Source of the DNA: a virus
Reading direction: 5' to 3' (one strand)
Length of the DNA: 27,557 bases
Virus record (IMG/VR): IMGVR_UViG_3300017710_000041
Span: 1-27,557 of that record
Both the position numbers and the translations under genes were made by a program. Below, one piece after another: positions 27,400-27,557 of this stretch. The notes under the pieces are model-generated. The model was not told the DNA's origin. It ran no database searches and worked only from the letters and a program-made list of their open reading frames with translations. How positions within the stretch are numbered: the stretch's first letter is position 1; every line of letters begins with the position of its first letter.

Positions 27400-27557
27400 A
27401 TGGAAGTTAAACTGGTTAATTACAGTCAGTCAGATGGTAACTATCTTATTGATAGTGCTAACGTACAGGAGATGATAGCCTTTTGTGCAAGAGTCTCTAA
27501 TCCCGAAAATCAGTATAGTGAGAAGAGTGACGGTCTTATCAAGTATTTGATTAAGCA
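27400..27557 (+). CDS. thyX: Flavin-dependent thymidylate synthase, N-terminal part
   Basis: The frame starts at ATG 27400 and runs off the right edge (52 codons visible). The sequence MEVKLVNYSQSDG, then MIAFCARVSNPENQ, then DGLIKYLIK is characteristic of ThyX of T4-like marine phages (CxRVSNPxNQ motif). It converts dUMP to dTMP with FAD, NADPH and methylenetetrahydrofolate. The catalytic RHRxxSxNxxSxR motif lies beyond the window. It belongs functionally with nrdAB, mazG and the deoxyribonucleotidase, but is placed in the downstream unit. Confidence 0.88.
   Translation, partial: MEVKLVNYSQSDGNYLIDSANVQEMIAFCARVSNPENQYSEKSDGLIKYLIK

Noticed and set aside
1-27557. CRISPR array, insertion sequence or integrase
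   Set aside because: No regularly spaced repeats, terminal inverted repeats with transposase, or recombinase motifs were seen.

Overview
The window is a compact, AT-rich segment of a double-stranded DNA tailed-phage genome. Every gene I can support lies on the + strand, most overlap or abut, and no rRNA, tRNA, integrase or insertion sequence is visible. The evidence for a lytic T4-type marine myovirus is a DnaG-like primase of T4 gp61 size, class Ia ribonucleotide reductase NrdA/NrdB with a glutaredoxin, ThyX, MazG and a deoxyribonucleotidase, T4-style late promoter octamers (TATAAATA and close variants), and an overlapping inner/outer spanin pair, which implies a Gram-negative host. The family mix (many 2-oxoglutarate/Fe(II) oxygenases, an SWM-domain structural protein) resembles phages of marine bacteria. 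The host is not determinable from the sequence alone.

Region 1 (1-12605) looks late and virion-related. It starts with the 3' end of an unknown gene and continues with lysine/glutamate-rich proteins, a fused nucleotidyltransferase/P-loop kinase, a cupin-like protein, an SWM-domain structural protein, two large unknown proteins, a protein with a T4 internal-protein-like N-terminus, two unknown proteins that look conserved in T4-like phages, a PAP2 phosphatase, a four-helix membrane protein and a small acidic protein. Late promoter octamers recur just upstream of start codons. Several proteins carry [LIV]-T-E sites like those cut by T4 prohead protease.

Region 2 (12628-21866) is an early/middle block for replication and nucleotide supply: sigma70-type promoter, primase, nrdA, a 2OG oxygenase, nrdB, a small lipoprotein, glutaredoxin, small proteins including an unlisted zinc ribbon, a MazG-like pyrophosphatase, two HExxH metallopeptidase-like proteins, and a deoxyribonucleotidase. 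Two promoters here share an extended TTGACAGTGACCC element.

A 194-bp intergenic stretch (21867-22060) holds a GC-rich, probably structured RNA, a rho-independent terminator and a late promoter octamer. It divides Region 2 from Region 3.

Region 3 (22061-27557) appears to be a late unit. It encodes the Fe-S scaffold IscU, four further 2OG/Fe(II)-oxygenase or cupin-fold proteins, i-spanin and o-spanin, a SET-domain protein, small membrane proteins, and the start of thyX.

The observations I rate highest are: (i) a possible set of capsid-targeted, protease-processed proteins that includes a two-domain enzyme with a predicted cut between its domains; (ii) promoter -10 elements placed so that transcription should start at or within one base of the ATG, at both early and late promoters, which predicts leaderless mRNAs; (iii) the structured RNA upstream of iscU; and (iv) the IscU/2OG-oxygenase/SET module sharing a unit with the lysis genes.
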